NCBI RefSeq assembly: GCF_009601025.1
Contig: NZ_WIVE01000004.1
Location: 1 to 64,000 of the forward strand
Source: Roseospira navarrensis
Lineage (GTDB): Bacteria; Pseudomonadota; Alphaproteobacteria; Rhodospirillales; Rhodospirillaceae
DNA length: 64,000 nucleotides
Direction: 5' to 3'
Shown here: piece by piece, positions 33,093 through 42,778 of the stretch
Layout of the letters: every line of letters starts with the position of its first letter
Position numbering within the stretch: position 1 is the stretch's first letter
The notes under the pieces: model-generated
What the model saw: only the letters and a program-made list of their open reading frames with translations
What the model was told of the DNA's origin: nothing
Database searches by the model: none
Made by a program: the position numbers and the translations under genes

Positions 33093-35517
33093 CGGACGCA
33101 CCGCCACCGGACGCCCCCCGTGTTCGGCTCCGCGCCAGAATCTCGCGCTTGCCCACATGGTTGGCGGCTGAAACCAGCCCTTCCGTCTCCATGCGGTCCA
33201 CGATGCGCGCCGAGCGATTGTACCCGATCTGGAGATGGCGTTGGATGAAACTCACCGAGACCTTGTTCTCGCGCAGCACCAGGGCCACCGCCTGATCGTA
33301 CAGGGCGTCCCCCGACCCCTCGCCCAGTCCCACCGGCGACTCTCCGCCGCCGGGTCCCGGCCCGTCGTCGTCGGAGACGGGCGCGCCGTCCCCGTCCTCT
33401 TCGATGATGGAATGCACGTACTCGGGCTCGCCCTGGGCCTTGAGCTGGGCGACCATGGCTTCCACCTCGCGGTCGGACACGAAGGCGCCGTGGACGCGGG
33501 TGATGCGCCCGCCGGCCGCCATGTAGAGCATGTCGCCCTGGCCCACCAACTGCTCCGCCCCCGCCTCGCTGAGGATGGTGCGGCTGTCGATCTTGCTGGT
33601 GACCTGGAAGCTGATCCGGGACGGGAAGTTGGCCTTTATGGTGCCCGTGATGACGTCCACCGAGGGCCGCTGGGTCGCCATGATGAGGTGGATGCCCGCC
33701 GCCCGCGCCATCTGGGCCAGGCGCTGGATGACGGCCTCGATCTCCTTGCCGGCGACCAGCATCAGGTCGGCCATCTCGTCCACGACCACGACGATATAGG
33801 GCAACGTCCGCAGATCCATCGGCCGGTCCTCGTGGATCGGCTCGCGCGCCTGCCGGTCGTAGCCCACCTGGACCTGCCGCGTGATGACCTCGCCGTTGGC
33901 GCGGGCCTCGCGCATCCTGTGATTGAAGCCCTCGATGTTGCGCACCCCCAACGCCGACATGGCGCGGTAGCGGCTCTCCATCTCGCGCACCGCCCACTTC
34001 AGCGCCATCACGGCCTTGTTGGGATCGGTGACCACGGGAGTCAGCAGGTGCGGAATGCCGTCGTAGACAGACAGTTCCAGCATCTTGGGATCGACCATGA
34101 TGAGGCGGCACTGGTCCGGCGACATCCGGCACAGCAGGGACAGGATCATGCCGTTGATGCCGACCGACTTGCCGGACCCGGTGGTGCCGGCGATCAGCAG
34201 GTGCGGCATGCGCGCCAGATCGACCGTGAAGGGGGCGCCGTCGATGCCCTTGCCGAGCGCCAGGGGCAGCTTGGCATGGGTGGAGGTATACGCCTCGGAC
34301 TCCAGGATCTCCTTGAGGTAGACCGTCTCGCGGCTGTCGTTGGGCAGTTCGATGCCGATGACGCTGCGCCCCGGCACCACCGCGATGCGGGCGGTGACGG
34401 CGCTCATGGACCGGGCGATGTCGTCGGCCAGATTGATGACGGTCGAGGACTTGGTGCCCGGGATCGGCTCCAGTTCGTACAGCGTGATGACGGGGCCCTG
34501 GTGGACCTGCATGATCTCGCCGCGCACCTTGAAATTGCGCAGGACGGTTTCCAGCGCGCGCGCCTTCTCGGCCAGGGCGTGTTCGTCCAGCACCGTTTCG
34601 GCCTCGCCGCTGCGATCCTGGAGCACGTGCAGGGACGGCCGGCGATAGGCCCCGGCGGCCGCCTCGGGATCGGCGGGGGCGCCGTCGTCCGCCTCGTCCG
34701 CGTCGTCAGCCTCGTCCGCGTCGTCCGCATCCCGGCCGGAGAGCATGTCCCCCAGGGTCGCGGCGCCGATCCGGTCCGCGCCGCGCTCTTCCGCCGCCGC
34801 CTCGGGGCTGGCCGAGCGGGCGGCGGCCTCGTCCGGGTGCTCGGGCTCGCCCAGGTCGTCGGCGAACCCGTCGCCCGTGACCCCGTCACCGCCGGCGGCC
34901 TCGTCAGCCGCATCGCCCCCCCAGGAGTCGCCCTGCCACGCGGTCTCCTCGTCGTCATCGTCAGGGGCCGCGTCCGGTTCACCGTCGGCCGTGTCGGCGT
35001 CGGCCGTGTCGGCGTCATCCGGGGCCGGATCGGCCGCCCCCGCGTCGGTCTGCGCCGTCGGGTCCGGGTCGTCCGCCGTCTCCTGCGGCGCACCGTCCGC
35101 CGCGCCGCCCCGTTCGCTCTCGCCGGCGTTGGCGAGGGCCGCCAGCGGCGCCGTGAACACGGGCGCCATGGCCCGGGGCGGCATCATCCGATCGTCACCC
35201 TCCCCCGACGGGTCTATGGCCCCGGCCGCCTCGGCCGCCGCCCGATGGGCATTGTCGGCCCACTCCACGCCGGCCACGAACGCGAACGCCATGGCCGCCG
35301 CGATGGCCTCGTCGGTCTGCCCGGTGCCGTAGGCCACCGTCTGGCCGGCGCGGCCCGGATGAACCTCCACGTCCCATTCGGTCGCGCCGTCCGGCCACGC
35401 ATGTTCCGTCATGCGGAACGGCATGTTGTTGAGGGCACACCACAGATTGAACTCGTCGGCCGTCAGGACCTCTGAATCGAGCATGTCGTTGGATGGCGAG
35501 GGGGGAGTCAGGGTCAT
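33079..35517 (-). CDS. FtsK/SpoIIIE-type DNA translocase lacking membrane helices
   Basis: An 812-residue DNA translocase. The motor is complete: Walker A IAGTTGSGKSVGINGMI near 441-457, Walker B YIVVVVDEMADLM near 572, then ATQRPSVDVITGTIKANFPS. The C-terminal winged helix (gamma domain, VSVSFIQRHLQIGYNRSARI) would read KOPS-type polar sequences. The N terminus is unusual: no membrane helices, but a soluble domain of about 85 residues (DEFNLWCALNNMPFRMTEHA, DVEVHPGRAGQTVAYGTGQT, IAAAMAFAFVAGVEWADN) and about 200 acidic residues with ADDADEADD repeats. It resembles Bacillus SftA in being soluble, though this N-terminal domain is unfamiliar. A membrane-anchored FtsK may lie elsewhere in the genome. 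AAGGAAAAAGGTGG precedes the ATG. Confidence 0.93.
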   Translation of the reverse strand: MTLTPPSPSNDMLDSEVLTADEFNLWCALNNMPFRMTEHAWPDGATEWDVEVHPGRAGQTVAYGTGQTDEAIAAAMAFAFVAGVEWADNAHRAAAEAAGAIDPSGEGDDRMMPPRAMAPVFTAPLAALANAGESERGGAADGAPQETADDPDPTAQTDAGAADPAPDDADTADADTADGEPDAAPDDDDEETAWQGDSWGGDAADEAAGGDGVTGDGFADDLGEPEHPDEAAARSASPEAAAEERGADRIGAATLGDMLSGRDADDADEADDADEADDGAPADPEAAAGAYRRPSLHVLQDRSGEAETVLDEHALAEKARALETVLRNFKVRGEIMQVHQGPVITLYELEPIPGTKSSTVINLADDIARSMSAVTARIAVVPGRSVIGIELPNDSRETVYLKEILESEAYTSTHAKLPLALGKGIDGAPFTVDLARMPHLLIAGTTGSGKSVGINGMILSLLCRMSPDQCRLIMVDPKMLELSVYDGIPHLLTPVVTDPNKAVMALKWAVREMESRYRAMSALGVRNIEGFNHRMREARANGEVITRQVQVGYDRQAREPIHEDRPMDLRTLPYIVVVVDEMADLMLVAGKEIEAVIQRLAQMARAAGIHLIMATQRPSVDVITGTIKANFPSRISFQVTSKIDSRTILSEAGAEQLVGQGDMLYMAAGGRITRVHGAFVSDREVEAMVAQLKAQGEPEYVHSIIEEDGDGAPVSDDDGPGPGGGESPVGLGEGSGDALYDQAVALVLRENKVSVSFIQRHLQIGYNRSARIVDRMETEGLVSAANHVGKREILARSRTRGASGGGASDEDL

Positions 35518-35815
35518 CCACCTTTTTCCTTCAGGGTCACGGCTCTCGTCGCCCGGGACCGTCCGGTGAGATCGTCCGGCGGGATCGTCCGGCGGGATCC
35601 TGCGGCGCGAGGAGGACCGGGCATCGCGAGGCCGGGTCCGCGTGGCGCGGTTCGGCCGTAAGACTCCACCGCCCGGCCACGCCCCGGAGGCCGGTCAGGG
35701 GTCGCGCCGACCTCTCCCGAATTGCGATATGCTGTATGAATCGCCGGGAATTGTCCACCACCCTTTGTGGGGGCAGCGCGGCGCCCGGCCTCTGCCGCGG
35801 TCGGATTGCAGGCTC

Positions 35816-36265
35816 TCAGCGTTCCAGTTCGTAGGCGGCCACCAGCAGCTTGTCCACCTGACCATCCAGGTTGAACAGAGGCAGGACAAGGCGTTCCCAC
35901 GTCTGGGTCAGGCCGTCGAAATCGGCGGTGTAGACCCGCGAGACCGGGATATGCTCCGCCACCACCCGTTCATATTCGGCCCGGATGATGTCGCGCGGCC
36001 CGTCCGGCAGGGCATCGACGGACTGCCCGGCCTTGTCGGCGCCGAAACGGTCGGCGAAGAACTGGCTGTAGAACGAGTAGGTGTAGCCCGTATCGGCGCC
36101 GTCGCCGTCCACACGGATCACCACCAGGTTCCCCATCCACGGCCGCAGGTCCGCCGGCTCGATATCGTCGGCCATCGGCGGCGTCTCGTTGGCGCACAGA
36201 CTGAGCCAGTAGTCATAGAGCCCCTTGAGCCTGGGGTGGCGAAGGACGAGAACAAGACGACTCAT
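35816..36265 (-). CDS. PAS_5 domain protein
   Basis: A 149-residue single-domain protein of the PAS_5 group, common in Rhodospirillales. Pattern: LKGLYDYWLSLCANETPPMA, then DIEPADLRPWMGNLVVIRVD, then YTYSFYSQFFADRFGADKAG, then YERVVAEHIPVSRVYTADFD, and FNLDGQVDKLLVAAYELE at the end. These proteins look like stand-alone sensors with no output domain. It lies 200 bases downstream of the CheB-CheR-histidine kinase gene on the same strand, so a signalling link is plausible but unproven. Confidence 0.82.
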   Translation of the reverse strand: MSRLVLVLRHPRLKGLYDYWLSLCANETPPMADDIEPADLRPWMGNLVVIRVDGDGADTGYTYSFYSQFFADRFGADKAGQSVDALPDGPRDIIRAEYERVVAEHIPVSRVYTADFDGLTQTWERLVLPLFNLDGQVDKLLVAAYELER

Positions 36266-36464
36266 GACGATGGACCGCAGCCTCCTGCCTGCTTGATGAA
36301 CCTGGACCGCCTGTCGGCCGCCCGTCGGACGCGTTGGACCGGACCGCTCCGCCCCTGCCCCGCCATCCGTTGTGACGGCCGCCGCGCGGCGCGCTGCCCG
36401 TCTCTCTGGTATCAGCGGGCGCGGGACTCTGGCAAGGGGGTCGCCCGTCCCGCCGGCGGCGCGG

Positions 36465-39400
36465 TCACTCCTCCGGCCGCGTCATCGGACCCGGGTCGGG
36501 GTCCGGGTCGGGGTCCGGGTCGGGGACCGGGGTCGGGTCCGCTTCGCTCGCCTCGGTCGGCTCCGCCGCCGCCTCAATGACGCGGTCGCGCGGGAACCGC
36601 ACCGTGACGGTCGTGCCCTGCCCTTCCTTGCTCGACAGGCTGATATCGCCCCCATGCAGGCGCATCAGCGATCGGGTGATGGGTAGGCCGAGGCCGACCC
36701 CGTCGGACCGCCGCACGAGCGAGCCGTCCACCTGCTCGAACGGCGCGAACACCCGCTGGATGTCCCCCTGCGCGATGCCGACGCCGGTATCGGCCACGCC
36801 CAGGGTCAGCCACCGCTTGGTCAGGGCCGCGGTGACGGTCACGGACCCGCCGGGTTCGGTGAACTTGATGCTGTTGGTCAGCAGATTGATGAGCACCCGC
36901 TTGACCGCCGTCGCGTCCGCATTCAGGCGCGGCATGTCGCCCGGCAGATCGACGCGAATGTCCACCTGGGCGTTGCGGGCGCGCTCCCCCACCAGCCGAA
37001 GGACGGTCTCCACGATGTCGTAGATGTTGAGCGCTTCCTCGTGCAGCTCGATCCGCCCGGATTCGATCTTGGACAGGTCCAGAATGTCGTTGATGAGGCT
37101 GAGAAGGTGCTGGCCGCTCTCGTGGATGATGCGGCTGTATTCCCGGTAATCCTTGTTCAGGATTTCGCCGAAAAGCTCATGCGACAGGATCTCCGAGAAG
37201 CCCAGGATGGCGTTCAGGGGCGTGCGCAGTTCGTGGCTCATGTTGGCCAGGAAGTCGGACTTGGCGCGGTTGGCCTCCTCAGCGATCTCCTTGGCGCTGC
37301 GCAGCGACGTCTCTGCGCGTTTGATCTCGTCGATGTCGGACAGCATCATGAACACGCCCAGCACGCGGCCCATCTCGTCGCAGTGCGGGACCATGTGATA
37401 GGCCATGAAGCGGTGCTCGCCGCGCGCCAGGTGCAGTTGGGCCTCGCCGGACTGCACGCGGTTTTCCAGCGCGCCGCGCAGCGCATCGCGAAGGCGGCGA
37501 TGGTTGGCGCGGCCCAGCAGGGTTTCCACCTGGGCGCCCACGGCGCTGTCCGCATTCAGCGCGAACGTCCCGGCGAAGTGCTTGTTGCAGAAGGTGACCT
37601 TCTGGTCCTCGTTGACGTAGATGATCGAGACCGGAACCGTGTCGGTGATGAGCCGCAGCCACTGTTCGCTTTGATAGATCTTGTGCTGCTGCTCCCGGCT
37701 TTCCGTCTCGTCGATGAAGGCCAGGATCGCCCCGTCCGTCTCGCCCTGCCCGTTGTGGTGCGGCATGATCCGCATGCGGTAGACGCGGTCGTCCGTCTCC
37801 AGGATCTCTTCCACGCCCTCGTCCTCGCCGACCACGGTGGCGAGCTGCTCGCGCAGGTTCTTCAGGCCCAGGTGGGTCGGGATGGTCGTGATGACCTGGC
37901 CCACGTCCGAGGGCAGCAGCCCGAACAGACGCACCGCCGGCGGTGTAAAGCGCGTGATGCGGAAATAGCTGTCCACGACAACCATGGCGAAGCCGATGTT
38001 GTCCTGGATGTTGATGAGGTCGGAGTTGGCGTCGGCCAGCTCGGTCGTGCGGATCTGCAGTTCCTCGTTGACCGTGGTCAGTTCCTCGTTGGTGGACTGC
38101 AGTTCCTCGTTCGAGGTCTCCAGTTCCTCGTTGGAGGACTGAAGCTCCTCGTTCGCCGCCTGAAGCTCCTCGTTCAGCGCCTGCAGTTCCTCGTTGGAGG
38201 TCTCCAGTTCCTCCACCACGGTCTGCAGGTGCTCGCGCGTGGCCACCAGTTCCTGTTCCAGTTCGACGGCGCGCAGGTCCGCCTCGCGCCCCACGGCCGC
38301 GGTCCCGCTTTCGCCGCCCTCCTCCGTGGTGGTCGGCAGATCGGTGGACGGCTCGGCGACATCGAAGGAGACCAGGAACAGGGAGTCATGATCGACCGAG
38401 GCCCCCATGGGCCGCACCAACAGGCGCACCGACACCGGCGGCTGGCCGTCGGCCCGCAACGTGCGCCGCGTGCCCTGGATCAGGCCGCCTTCGTTGCGGG
38501 CCTTGTGGACCAGCGCCCGGCTTTCGGTGCGCAGGTCGCTGATGATCATGCGCGCCAGGTTCATGTCCGGCTTGCCCTGAGGCATGCGGACGAACGCCGT
38601 CAGGTCACCGTGCAGGAACAGAATGTCCAGGTTCTCGTCCACCACCACGCTGGGCGGCATGGCGCTGTTGATGTAGGTGCGGATGGCCAGCGCCTCGACC
38701 GTGTCCTGGCTGCGCTGCTGCGGGCGCCGCCCCGGCTGCTCCGGCACGCGCGAGCGCAGCGAGCCGAACGGCGGCAGGGCGTGCGCCATGCCCTGGGCGG
38801 CGCGCTTGCGGAAGATCTTGGACGACGGCGCCTTGACCGGGCGGAAGAACTCGGTGTTCTGGCCCAGCGATTCCGACTTGCCCAGGAACAGGTAAGCGCC
38901 GGGGTTGAGCGCATAATGGAACGTGCGCAGGACCTGATCCTGAAGGGCGGCGTCGAAATAGATCAGCAGGTTGCGGCAGCTGATGAGGTCCACGCGGACG
39001 AACGGCGGGTCCTTGGCCAGATCCTGGCGCGCGAACACCACCATGTCGCGGATTTCCTTGCGCACCTGGAAGGCCTGGCCGATGGGCTCGAAATGCCGCT
39101 TGATGAAGCGCCGGTCCAGGTTCTCCGTCGTGGTCTCGGAGTAGATGCCGCGCCGCGCGTGGGCCATCGCGTCCAGGTCCACGTCCGTGGCGAAGATCTG
39201 CACCTTCAGGCCGCGCGGATTGCCGCTCATGCGGTCCGCCAGCAGCATGGCGAAGGAGTAGGCTTCCTCGCCCGTCGCGCAACCCGGGATCCACAGCCGC
39301 AGGCTTTCGCCCGTCTGCTTGGCGGCGATGATCTCGCCCAGGACCTCGTCAACCTCGGCGAACGCCTTTTCGTCGCGAAAGAACGACGTGACCGAGATCA

Positions 39401-40394
39401 GGATATCCTTGGTCAGCAGGTTCAGTTCGTCACGGTTGCGCTTCACGAAGTCCAGGTAGGCGTCCAGGTTCTCGATCCGGTTGGCGGCGAGGCGGCGCTC
39501 CAGCCGGCGGCGGATGGTGCTGGGCTTGTACTTGGAAAAGTCGATGTCCGTCCGCTCGCGCACGAGCTGGAAGATCGACCCCATGGTGTCGTCGGTGTGG
39601 TCGGCGTCCGCGTCGGTCAGCATGACCGCGCGGGGGAACCGCACGATGGAGGACAGTTCCGGCCCGATTTCGTGCGGCGCCAGACGCAAATCGATGCAGC
39701 CCGTCTCGATGGCGGCGGAGGGCATGCCGTCGTACTTCGCCGTCGTCGGCACCTGCGCCACGGTCAGGCCGCCGTGGGCCTTGATGGCGCGCACCCCCTG
39801 CGAGCCATCGCTGCCGGTGCCGGACAGGATCACGCCGATCGCGTTGGGCCCCTTGCCGTCGGCCAGGGTGGCGAAGAACACGTCCACCGACGGCTTCGGC
39901 CCGTGCGGCGCCGAAGGCTCCTTCAGCATGAGGTTGCCGTTGGCCAGCCGCACGTCCTTGTTGGGCGGACAAATGTGGACGGTATTGGGCTCCAGCGGCG
40001 AGCCGTGCTCGATCTCCTTGATCGGCAGGCTGGTCTCGCGGCTCAACAACTGCACCAGCATGGAACGGTACTGGGGCGCCATGTGCTGGACGATGACATA
40101 GGCCATGTTGGACTGGGCCGGCAGATTGGCGACGAACGGCCGCAGCGCCTCCAGCCCGCCGGCCGACGCGCCCACGCCGACCACGACCAGACCGCCCTCC
40201 TCGGGCTTGACCGCATCCGGCTCGGTGTCGGACTCCGCATCCGGATCGGCGGCGCCGCTCTCCGGCCCGCCGCCGGTGTCCGGGCCCGGTTTTTCGTCGG
40301 CCACGGGGGTCGCCCGGGACTCGGCCGGTGAGGCCATGTCCTCCCACTCGGACCCCGCTCCGGCGTCCGACCCGGCGTGCCCCGGCTTCACCAT
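36465..40394 (-). CDS. CheB-CheR-PAS-PAS histidine kinase
   Basis: A 1309-residue multidomain signalling protein. CheB methylesterase lies at about 68-245, with GASAGG, QHM and GTGSDGSQG carrying the Ser-His-Asp triad. CheR methyltransferase spans about 270-505 (KPSTIRRRLERRL, TSFFRDEKAF, IPGCATGEEAYS, NLLIYF). A long Leu/Glu coiled coil of repeated ELxxxNEEL units spans about 715-780. Two PAS domains follow (785-1040), then HisKA with His1054 in SHELRTPLNAIL and HATPase_c to about 1268. It ends in a DPDPDPDP tail encoded by a short tandem repeat. No receiver domain is fused, unlike many relatives. I prefer the ATG at 40394 (GAGG ahead); 40337 is also possible, and the frame stays open to 41951. 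Confidence 0.93.
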   Translation of the reverse strand: MVKPGHAGSDAGAGSEWEDMASPAESRATPVADEKPGPDTGGGPESGAADPDAESDTEPDAVKPEEGGLVVVGVGASAGGLEALRPFVANLPAQSNMAYVIVQHMAPQYRSMLVQLLSRETSLPIKEIEHGSPLEPNTVHICPPNKDVRLANGNLMLKEPSAPHGPKPSVDVFFATLADGKGPNAIGVILSGTGSDGSQGVRAIKAHGGLTVAQVPTTAKYDGMPSAAIETGCIDLRLAPHEIGPELSSIVRFPRAVMLTDADADHTDDTMGSIFQLVRERTDIDFSKYKPSTIRRRLERRLAANRIENLDAYLDFVKRNRDELNLLTKDILISVTSFFRDEKAFAEVDEVLGEIIAAKQTGESLRLWIPGCATGEEAYSFAMLLADRMSGNPRGLKVQIFATDVDLDAMAHARRGIYSETTTENLDRRFIKRHFEPIGQAFQVRKEIRDMVVFARQDLAKDPPFVRVDLISCRNLLIYFDAALQDQVLRTFHYALNPGAYLFLGKSESLGQNTEFFRPVKAPSSKIFRKRAAQGMAHALPPFGSLRSRVPEQPGRRPQQRSQDTVEALAIRTYINSAMPPSVVVDENLDILFLHGDLTAFVRMPQGKPDMNLARMIISDLRTESRALVHKARNEGGLIQGTRRTLRADGQPPVSVRLLVRPMGASVDHDSLFLVSFDVAEPSTDLPTTTEEGGESGTAAVGREADLRAVELEQELVATREHLQTVVEELETSNEELQALNEELQAANEELQSSNEELETSNEELQSTNEELTTVNEELQIRTTELADANSDLINIQDNIGFAMVVVDSYFRITRFTPPAVRLFGLLPSDVGQVITTIPTHLGLKNLREQLATVVGEDEGVEEILETDDRVYRMRIMPHHNGQGETDGAILAFIDETESREQQHKIYQSEQWLRLITDTVPVSIIYVNEDQKVTFCNKHFAGTFALNADSAVGAQVETLLGRANHRRLRDALRGALENRVQSGEAQLHLARGEHRFMAYHMVPHCDEMGRVLGVFMMLSDIDEIKRAETSLRSAKEIAEEANRAKSDFLANMSHELRTPLNAILGFSEILSHELFGEILNKDYREYSRIIHESGQHLLSLINDILDLSKIESGRIELHEEALNIYDIVETVLRLVGERARNAQVDIRVDLPGDMPRLNADATAVKRVLINLLTNSIKFTEPGGSVTVTAALTKRWLTLGVADTGVGIAQGDIQRVFAPFEQVDGSLVRRSDGVGLGLPITRSLMRLHGGDISLSSKEGQGTTVTVRFPRDRVIEAAAEPTEASEADPTPVPDPDPDPDPDPGPMTRPEE

Positions 40395-40787
40395 GCCATC
40401 CTCATGCGTTCCTTGACCCTGCCAGTCCGCACCGTCCGGTGGTCCACACACGCCCCTGCGCCGCGCCGCTTGTCCGGCCCCCGCCATTCCCACAGTCATG
40501 GAGCCGGACCAAGCCGAATACGCAAGTTCCCGGGGCCCGTGGATCCATTCATACCCGCTTCGGGAAGCGGTGCAAAGGCCGTTTCCGGAGGGCCGATCCG
40601 CAACATCGCGCCGCGTTTCCCCCGCACCTCGGCCCGGCTGGGTCGAAGGCGGGTATCGCCGGGCCGGGACACCCGCTAGGATGCGCATCAATGGGGGGCA
40701 GAGCCAGGCCCGGCCCCGCGCCCGCCGGGCGCCCTCGCACCGGCACCGCGGCATGACCCCCCGACCACGCGCAGGTAATCGCCCCTC
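40395..40787. other. Intergenic region, divergent promoters expected
   Basis: About 390 bases between two divergent genes. Several short open frames overlap here, but none has a recognisable product. I see no convincing -35/-10 pair, repeat or terminator. Confidence 0.5.
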
Positions 40788-41297
40788 ATGGATTCCCCGA
40801 CCAGCTCGCTGGACGAGCTTGACCAGTTCCTTGCCTCTCTGGACCGACGGATCGCACGCCTGGGAGACTCGGGCCGCATCCTGCACGACGAGAACGGCGG
40901 TCCGCCCCGCTTCATGGACTACGCCCGCACCCGCAACCTGACCTCGGAGTGCATGGCGTTCTCGATCGTCATCGCGCGCCGGATCGAGGGGCTGCCGGAT
41001 CCCGACCGGGCGCGCCGTCAGGCCACCTTCGACCGCCTGACGATCCGGATGTGGGGCACCCTGCTGGATTGCTCGCTCACCTTCCTGAACGCGATGGCCC
41101 AGGAGCCGAACCTGCCGCTCGGCTCCCGCGAGGTGTTCCTGCGCGAGATCAAGACCCTGCACGACGCCCACGGCACGCTGGCCCAGGATCGGTTCGCCGA
41201 CCTGATGCCCGGCGATCTGATGAGCCGGCACCGACAGGCCCACAAGATTCTCAACGAGATCATCGACAGGGCGCCGCGCCTTCTTGATCTGGGCTGA
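40788..41297 (+). CDS. Unknown alpha-helical protein
   Basis: A 169-residue protein I do not recognise. It is predicted to be wholly helical and soluble, with a coiled N-terminal segment (SLDELDQFLASLDRRIARLG), a conserved-looking centre (RNLTSECMAFSIVIARRIEG) and a helix IRMWGTLLDCSLTFLNAMAQ. It has no signal peptide and no catalytic motif. It is divergent from the CheB-CheR kinase and followed 82 bases later by another unknown protein on the same strand. The ribosome site is weak, so the start is uncertain. Confidence 0.6.
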   Translation: MDSPTSSLDELDQFLASLDRRIARLGDSGRILHDENGGPPRFMDYARTRNLTSECMAFSIVIARRIEGLPDPDRARRQATFDRLTIRMWGTLLDCSLTFLNAMAQEPNLPLGSREVFLREIKTLHDAHGTLAQDRFADLMPGDLMSRHRQAHKILNEIIDRAPRLLDLG

Positions 41298-41379
41298 GTT
41301 AGGCTTGAAACTGGTGGGGGAGTTCCGCCCGGGGCGGAGCACCGCTTGAGCGAGTGTTGAGGAGAGGGACACAGGCCGG

Positions 41380-42777
41380 ATGAGCCGCGTTGCAGGTCGG
41401 CCCAAGGGCGAAATGGTGCGACAGATCATGGCCCCTCCGGCGGAGGGCGGCGGGGTCGACCGGCGCGCCAACCCCAGCCTGCGCCCGACGGTCCAGACCG
41501 CGTTCGAGCGCCTGCTCGCGTTGCTCCGCAAGGCGGGCCGGACCGAGATCCTGGAGCCCATCGCCGGCCTGGAGCGGGTGGACGACGTGCTGCGGGAGCG
41601 CCCGGCCCAGGTCCCCACCTTCATGGAACTGGCGTGGCAGTTGCGCGCGGAACCGGATTTCGCCGGCTTCTTCCGCGCCAGCGGCAGCGATCGGCCGGTG
41701 TCCGACCGGAATACGCCGATCGCCCCGTGCGATCTGACCTTTGACCAGATTGTCCGCGCCCATCTGCAGGCCGCCGCCCGGTTGTCGTTCGATCGACGCG
41801 AACGGGACTGGGTTCGCCGCCGCGCCCGCAAGGAGCAGACCAGGCGCCAGAAGCGCAAGGGCAGCGAGTCCCGCGGCGGCCTGTCCTCGCGGCTCATCAC
41901 GCCCCTCAAGACCATGTGGGACGGGGACACCGACCTGGAGGAACTGCGCACGCTCTATCCGGGCCACGGCCTGTATCCGGTCCTGAAACCACACCTGCGC
42001 GAGGCGTGGCAGTTCCCGCTGGTCGAGATCTACGGCCGCCTCAGCACCGCGCAGGCGCGCATTCTGGGCCACCTGATCGCGCACGTGCGCGACCGCGAGA
42101 TGCTGGAAATGGTCGTCGGCCTGGACGTGGAGGACCTCGCCGTGGTCCGGGCGGCCTGCCGCGCGTTCGCGGAAAGCTATCTGAACCTGCAGCAGGACAA
42201 GCGTATGCGCTGGGAACTCTCGGCCGAGGCCGCGCGCGCCCGCGACGAGGCCGAGACCCGCATCTCCACGCAGGAAAGCATCACCTTCGACACCATCTTG
42301 CTGCATCACCGGGGGGCGCTGGATGCCATCCGCACCCTGGGCCTGGACGTGCGGCCGGTGATCCGCCGCCTGACGCCGGTCTATGGCAACACCATCTGGA
42401 CGGTGCTCGAATCGCCGCAGTGGGTGGACAACGCCCAGGCCGTGCCCGACCACCTTCTCAAGGTTCTGGGCACCCTCGGGTATCGGGTGCCGGCGGACAT
42501 CTCCACCATCCTGGGGCATATCCGCGACCGGGATCTGGCCCACGACCTGCTCGCCTTCGCCCGCGAGGAATTCAGCGACGACGAGCTGGTGCGCTACCTC
42601 GCCGATCCCGCCCGCAAGCCGGTGTGGAACGCGCTGCCGGCCAAGTTCAACAACGCCTACCGCTACCAGCGCGACGCTCCCGCGAAAGGGTCGTCGCTGC
42701 ACAACAGCGAAAGCCTTCGCTTGGTCAGCACCGCCATCTTCCAGTCCCTGCGCCTGGGCACCGCGGAGACGTTCTGA
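41380..42777 (+). CDS. Unknown helical protein
   Basis: A 465-residue protein of unknown function, soluble and mostly helical. A basic stretch [18 protein letters not shown] near residues 145-162 could bind nucleic acid or act as a linker. The second half carries several repeats of similar shape ([60 protein letters not shown]), suggesting a helical repeat fold. GGAGAGGGAC lies about 14 bases upstream of the ATG. The next gene, mtgA, begins 1 base after its stop, so they are probably cotranscribed, which hints at an envelope-related role. That is inference only. Confidence 0.65.
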   Translation: MSRVAGRPKGEMVRQIMAPPAEGGGVDRRANPSLRPTVQTAFERLLALLRKAGRTEILEPIAGLERVDDVLRERPAQVPTFMELAWQLRAEPDFAGFFRASGSDRPVSDRNTPIAPCDLTFDQIVRAHLQAAARLSFDRRERDWVRRRARKEQTRRQKRKGSESRGGLSSRLITPLKTMWDGDTDLEELRTLYPGHGLYPVLKPHLREAWQFPLVEIYGRLSTAQARILGHLIAHVRDREMLEMVVGLDVEDLAVVRAACRAFAESYLNLQQDKRMRWELSAEAARARDEAETRISTQESITFDTILLHHRGALDAIRTLGLDVRPVIRRLTPVYGNTIWTVLESPQWVDNAQAVPDHLLKVLGTLGYRVPADISTILGHIRDRDLAHDLLAFAREEFSDDELVRYLADPARKPVWNALPAKFNNAYRYQRDAPAKGSSLHNSESLRLVSTAIFQSLRLGTAETF

Positions 42778-42778
42778 C

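Noticed and set aside
34680-35060. Tandem GTCCGC/GTCGGC repeats
   Set aside because: These encode the acidic ADDADEADD linker of the FtsK-type protein.
35518-35815. Possible small gene or regulatory RNA upstream of the FtsK-type gene
   Set aside because: Only short direct repeats of GATCGTCCGGCGG and overlapping frames without homology are visible.
36480-36530. Short GGGTCC-type tandem repeat
   Set aside because: It is coding sequence for the Asp-Pro tail of the kinase, not a separate element.
37041-40331. A 1096-codon plus-strand open frame opposite the CheB-CheR kinase
   Set aside because: It shows repeats such as FLVGGLQFLV that are simply the reverse of the NEEL coiled-coil codons.
40395-41951. 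Extension of the CheB-CheR kinase frame upstream to 41951
   Set aside because: It would run through two genes on the other strand and adds no recognisable domain. A start at 40394 has a proper ribosome site.
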